DNA of 11,405 bases. Origin: Streptomyces zhihengii (GTDB lineage: Bacteria; Actinomycetota; Actinomycetes; Streptomycetales; Streptomycetaceae). Numbering within the stretch: position 1 is the stretch's first letter; each line of letters starts with the position of its first letter. The DNA lies in assembly GCF_016919245.1 (NCBI RefSeq), contig NZ_JAFEJA010000005.1, forward strand, positions 1 through 11,405. The letters are read 5' to 3'. Below the pieces are notes generated by a model. The model ran no database searches and was not told the origin of the DNA. It saw only the letters and a list, made by a program, of their open reading frames with translations. A program made the translations under genes and the position numbers. Shown one piece after another: positions 9,294-11,405 of this stretch.

Positions 9294-10540
9294 TGCGCTG
9301 CTACGTGTTCCCGGGACAGGGCACCCAGAAGAAGGGCATGGGACGCAGCCTCTTCGCACGGTTCCCCGACCTCCTCCGCCGCGCCGACCAGGTGCTCGGC
9401 TACCCGGTCGAAGAACTCTGCCGGGACAACCCGGACCGGCGGCTGTCCGAGACCGCGTACGCGCAGCCCGCGATCTACGTCGTCAACGCGCTGCACTGGT
9501 CGGCGGCGCAGGAGGACCTGCCACCCGCCGACTTCCTCGCGGGCCACAGCCTCGGCGAGTACAGCGCACTGTTCGCGGCCGGCGCCTTCGACTTCGAAAC
9601 CGGCCTCACCCTGGTGCAGCGCCGGGCGGAACTGATGGGCCAGATCAGCGGCGGCGGGATGGCCGCGGTCGTCGGTCTCCCCGAGCAGGTCGTCGAGGAG
9701 ATACTGAAGCGCCACGACGCCGCCGGCGTCGTCATCGCCAACTACAACGCGCCCGAGCAGGTCGTGCTCTCCGGCAGCCACCAGGAACTGGCCCGGATCA
9801 AGCCGTTCTTCGAGAAGGCGGAGGGTGTCCGGGGCTTCATCCCCGTCCGGGTCAGCGGCCCCTTCCACTCGCCGGCGATGGCCCCGGCCGCCGCCCGCTT
9901 CCGCGACCTGCTGGCCTCGGTCGACCTGGCCGCACTGCGGACCCCGGTCGTCTCCAACGTCACCGGCCGCCCGTTCGGCCCCGACGCCCAGGACATCCGC
10001 GACCTGCTCGCCGACCAGATCGCCCAGCCCGTCCGCTGGACCGACTGCATCCGCCACCTGCTGAACGCAGGCGTCTCCACCTTCACCGAACTCAGCGACA
10101 CCAAAGTGCTCACCGCACTCATCGACCGGATCACCGCCGCCCACCAGCCCGCCCCCGACCCCCGCCGGGACCTGATCCAGCGCATCAAACACGACATCCT
10201 CCAGCCCGAGATCGGCGACGAGGCGCTGGACTTCGACGACCACGCGTCCTTCCGCCAACTCGGCCTGAACTCCATCATCTACGTGCGCCTCGCCCGCCGC
10301 GCCGCGACCGTCCTCGGCGTTCCGATCAAGCCCGACGTCATCTTCCAGCACCGCTCCTGCGCCGCGCTGGCCGACCACCTCCTGACCCGCGACGACATCC
10401 CCCGAGCAGCGGCGCCCAAGACCCCACCCGCGCCGTTGCGCGACTACCAGGACGAACGGGTCACCGCCCTGCTGCGCGACTGCGCGAACGGCACCCTCAG
10501 CGTGCCCAGGACCATCGAGGCCATCCGCGCCCTCGCATGA
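9293..10540 (+). CDS. Discrete trans-AT-type acyltransferase with C-terminal acyl carrier domain
   Basis: 415 residues. The ATG at 9293 shares one base with the upstream TGA (TGATG) and has GAGGG 12-16 bases upstream. An ATG at 9212 in frame would add 27 residues inside the KAS III-like gene and disagrees with the family start (YVFPGQG). Residues 1-285 are a FabD-like AT: FPGQGTQKKGMG, Ser86 in GHSLGEYSALFAAGAF, Arg111 (the malonyl carboxylate-binding position) and His192 in GPFHSP. The FAAGAFDFETGL stretch resembles trans-acting ATs of AT-less PKSs. Residues ~300-367 are an ACP with Ser327 in LGLNSI, Asn replacing the usual Asp. A Pro-rich linker and a short helical tail (~378-415) follow. 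Role: most likely supplies a malonyl-type unit, either to ACP2 of the AT-dead PKS module or to its own ACP. The Pro before FHS is unusual, so the substrate may not be plain malonyl. Confidence 0.9.
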   Translation: MRCYVFPGQGTQKKGMGRSLFARFPDLLRRADQVLGYPVEELCRDNPDRRLSETAYAQPAIYVVNALHWSAAQEDLPPADFLAGHSLGEYSALFAAGAFDFETGLTLVQRRAELMGQISGGGMAAVVGLPEQVVEEILKRHDAAGVVIANYNAPEQVVLSGSHQELARIKPFFEKAEGVRGFIPVRVSGPFHSPAMAPAAARFRDLLASVDLAALRTPVVSNVTGRPFGPDAQDIRDLLADQIAQPVRWTDCIRHLLNAGVSTFTELSDTKVLTALIDRITAAHQPAPDPRRDLIQRIKHDILQPEIGDEALDFDDHASFRQLGLNSIIYVRLARRAATVLGVPIKPDVIFQHRSCAALADHLLTRDDIPRAAAPKTPPAPLRDYQDERVTALLRDCANGTLSVPRTIEAIRALA

Positions 10541-10558
10541 CGAGCACGCCGCCACCGT

Positions 10559-10620
10559 GCCGCCCCGACGAGACGGCGGCGGCCCACTCGACGGCCAAGC
10601 CACCACCGCCCCACCGGGGC
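10559..10620 (+). terminator. Two GC-rich hairpins between converging genes (possible terminator)
   Basis: Hairpin 1 has a 6-bp stem GCCGCC/GGCGGC (10559-10564 and 10575-10580) with a 10-base loop, 19 bases after the AT-ACP stop. Hairpin 2 is GCCCC-ACC-GGGGC (10608-10620), a 5-bp stem with a 3-base loop. Neither is followed by a U-tract, which is common in actinomycetes. The position, between the plus-strand operon end and the minus-strand DUF4240 remnant, suits a two-way terminator. In a sequence this GC-rich, chance hairpins are also possible. Confidence 0.4.
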
Positions 10621-10667
10621 AAGCACCTTGCTCAGGTAAGTCAAGCCGGTCCAGTAGCTCGCGTGCG

Positions 10668-11021
10668 TCAGACCGGTCCAGCACCGAGACGGAGCGCCAC
10701 CAGCCGCGGCAGACGCCGGCGCATCTCCTCGTCGTCCGCGAAGTCGAACGGCTCACCCATACCGTCACCGGCCTCCGCATCGACGGCCGCGCGAGCGCAG
10801 ACAAAGGCCGCCCAGTCCGCCCAGAAAGCAGAAGCGTCACCGGTCAGCCGCTCATACGCCGTGGGCGCGACGAAGTGGAAGTCCTCGTCGAAGACGACAC
10901 TCTCGTCCCCGTCGGCCGCCGCGCGACGCACCGCAGAATGCTCGGCGAGTGCATCGGGGCAGACCACTGCCCGTTCGTACCAATCACGACCGAGCGCCAC
11001 CAGACCCGCAGTGAAGTCGGT
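10668..11021 (-). pseudogene. DUF4240 domain protein, 3' remnant cut by an IS605/TnpB-type element
   Basis: The minus-strand frame ends at TGA (10668-10670). About 117 residues resemble the C-terminal half of DUF4240 proteins: an FTAGLVALGRDWYE segment (family form like FRGWLIxQGREVFE), then DALAEHSAVRRAA, an AYERLTG segment and an end with FDFADDEEMRRRLPRLVAL. The usual N-terminal half, with its Trp-rich helices and the GGCSDD motif, is absent. Upstream in this frame the sequence runs into the transposon right end and out-of-frame tnpB, so the ATG at 11285 is not a real start. The homology resumes at about 11021, which is the likely insertion junction. The family's function is unknown to me. 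The remnant probably is not expressed as a functional protein. Confidence 0.7.
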
Positions 11022-11101
11022 CAGCTTCTCGGCCCTAAAGGACCGGGCCTGCAGCTCAGTGCGTGACTGGCTGCCACGTTCCTGCCGCGTCTGGGCCGCT
11101 A
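11021..11101 (-). mobile_element. Right end of an IS605/IS1341-type element downstream of tnpB
   Basis: Between the tnpB stop and the point where DUF4240 coding resumes, the sequence carries two inverted repeats: GGCCC/GGGCC with a 9-base loop (11031-11049) and a 9-bp stem with one bulged base (11051-11074). Elements of this family end in subterminal hairpins rather than terminal inverted repeats and make no target duplication, so the exact end cannot be fixed here. I place it at about 11020-11022 from the resumption of DUF4240 similarity. The left end is outside the window. Confidence 0.55.
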
Positions 11102-11170
11102 CTACCGTGGGGTGGTGGTGGCCGGGACGGGTGACTGCCGCCCCTCGTTCCACACGGTTACGCCGCGCCG
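11021..11170 (-). ncRNA. Putative omegaRNA (TnpB guide scaffold) at the tnpB 3' end
   Basis: In TnpB elements the guide RNA is read on the same strand as tnpB, overlaps the gene's 3' end, folds into hairpins in the right end, and takes its guide from the DNA just past the element. The two hairpins at 11031-11049 and 11051-11074 and the adjacent junction at about 11021 match that arrangement. The guide would then be the minus-strand bases from about 11020 down to 11001, inside the DUF4240 remnant. The 5' limit is a guess. This is inferred from position and folding only. Confidence 0.4.
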
Positions 11171-11405
11171 GGCGATGTTGTGGGAAGCGTTCCGGTCCGC
11201 GTGCGCAACGACGCCGCAGCCCCGGCAGATGAAACGACCCTGGTCCACACGGTTCTTCCTGTCCGTGTGTCCGCACTCGCAGCACATCTGCGAGGTGTAG
11301 GCAGCATCGACGTGGACCAGCGGGACGCCGTCGCGCTGCGCCTTGTAGACGAGGAACTGCCCGAGCTGGGCGAAGGCCCAGGAGTGCAGCGTGACCCGCT
11401 GGGGC
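11102..11405 (-). CDS. tnpB: TnpB / IS605 OrfB-family RNA-guided nuclease, C-terminal part (5' partial)
   Basis: The minus-strand frame is open from the right edge to a TAG at 11102-11104, about 100 residues of the C-terminus. It reads through a WAFAQLGQFLVYKA helix and VDAAYTSQ, then a zinc ribbon of two CxxC pairs (CCECGH near 11270-11287 and CRGCG near 11219-11233). It ends with the HADRNASHNIA motif carrying the last RuvC-type Asp. Spacing and motifs are those of TnpB (OrfB zinc-ribbon) proteins. The ATG at 11285-11287 is internal, because the family-typical sequence continues upstream of it to the window edge. Known role: nuclease guided by an RNA from the element's right end, promoting retention of the transposon. 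No TnpA is visible. The RuvC Asp and Glu further upstream lie outside, so activity cannot be judged. Confidence 0.92.
   Translation of the reverse strand, partial: PQRVTLHSWAFAQLGQFLVYKAQRDGVPLVHVDAAYTSQMCCECGHTDRKNRVDQGRFICRGCGVVAHADRNASHNIARRGVTVWNEGRQSPVPATTTPR

Noticed and set aside
10646..10681. Direct repeat CCGGTCCAG at 10646-10654 and 10673-10681
   Set aside because: Nine bases in GC-rich sequence with no palindromic structure or link to a recognisable operator. Probably chance or local duplication at the DUF4240 3' end.
8507..10840. Minus-strand 777-aa open frame
   Set aside because: It is antisense to the KAS III-like and AT-ACP genes. It is a GC-driven shadow of low complexity, and the plus-strand products are clear family members.
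10537..11232. Plus-strand 231-aa open frame whose ATG overlaps the AT-ACP stop (ATGA)
   Set aside because: It runs antisense to the DUF4240 remnant and tnpB, and has a Ser/Arg/Pro-rich translation with no recognisable domain. The overlap is likely chance.
11022..11285. N-terminal half of a 205-aa minus-strand protein starting at 11285
   Set aside because: It reads the tnpB 3' end and the transposon right end in the wrong frame. Only the part below about 11021 resembles DUF4240.

Overview
The window is very GC-rich, with strong G/C preference at third codon positions, GTG and ATG starts, and overlapping stop/start codons. Together with the gene families present, this points to a Streptomyces or related actinomycete and to the edge of a biosynthetic gene cluster.

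Layout. Positions 1-8232 (+) hold most of a modular type I polyketide synthase (PKS) whose first ~90-100 residues (or more) lie left of the window. Its order is KS(Ser)-AT-ACP, then KS-AT(broken)-DH-KR structural half-ER(broken)-KR-ACP, with no thioesterase. It overlaps by 4 bp (GTGA) a KAS III-like gene (8229-9293). That gene overlaps by 1 bp (TGATG) a discrete acyltransferase with a fused carrier protein (9293-10540). The three are almost certainly co-translated. After a short spacer with two GC-rich hairpins, the minus strand carries the 3' remnant of a DUF4240 gene (10668 to ~11021). This remnant appears to be cut by an IS605/IS1341-type element, whose tnpB (11102-11405, continuing off the right edge) and right-end RNA/hairpin region are visible.

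How the genes may work together (inference). The first module looks like a loading module: the KS nucleophile is Ser instead of Cys, the AT has a methylmalonyl-type YASH motif, and there is no reductive domain. It would give a propionyl starter. The second module has an intact KS, DH, B-type KR and ACP, but its AT has lost both catalytic residues and about 100 aa. Its ER has lost the nucleotide-binding lobe, and four in-frame 36-bp repeats fill the gap. The downstream AT resembles trans-acting ATs of AT-less PKSs and keeps its catalytic Ser, His and carboxylate-binding Arg, so it is the obvious candidate to load the AT-dead module. The likely product is a short 2-enoyl chain (2-pentenoyl-type) on the last ACP. 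With no thioesterase, the KAS III-like protein, whose active site is Ser/His/His instead of Cys/His/Asn, is a candidate to hand that chain to another acceptor. The logic resembles type I PKS starter supply to aromatic PKSs in hedamycin-type pathways, but nothing in the window shows the acceptor.

The most noteworthy feature is this compact assembly line with three altered or missing catalytic centres (KS1, AT2, ER), all in frame, next to a discrete AT-ACP that could repair one of them.
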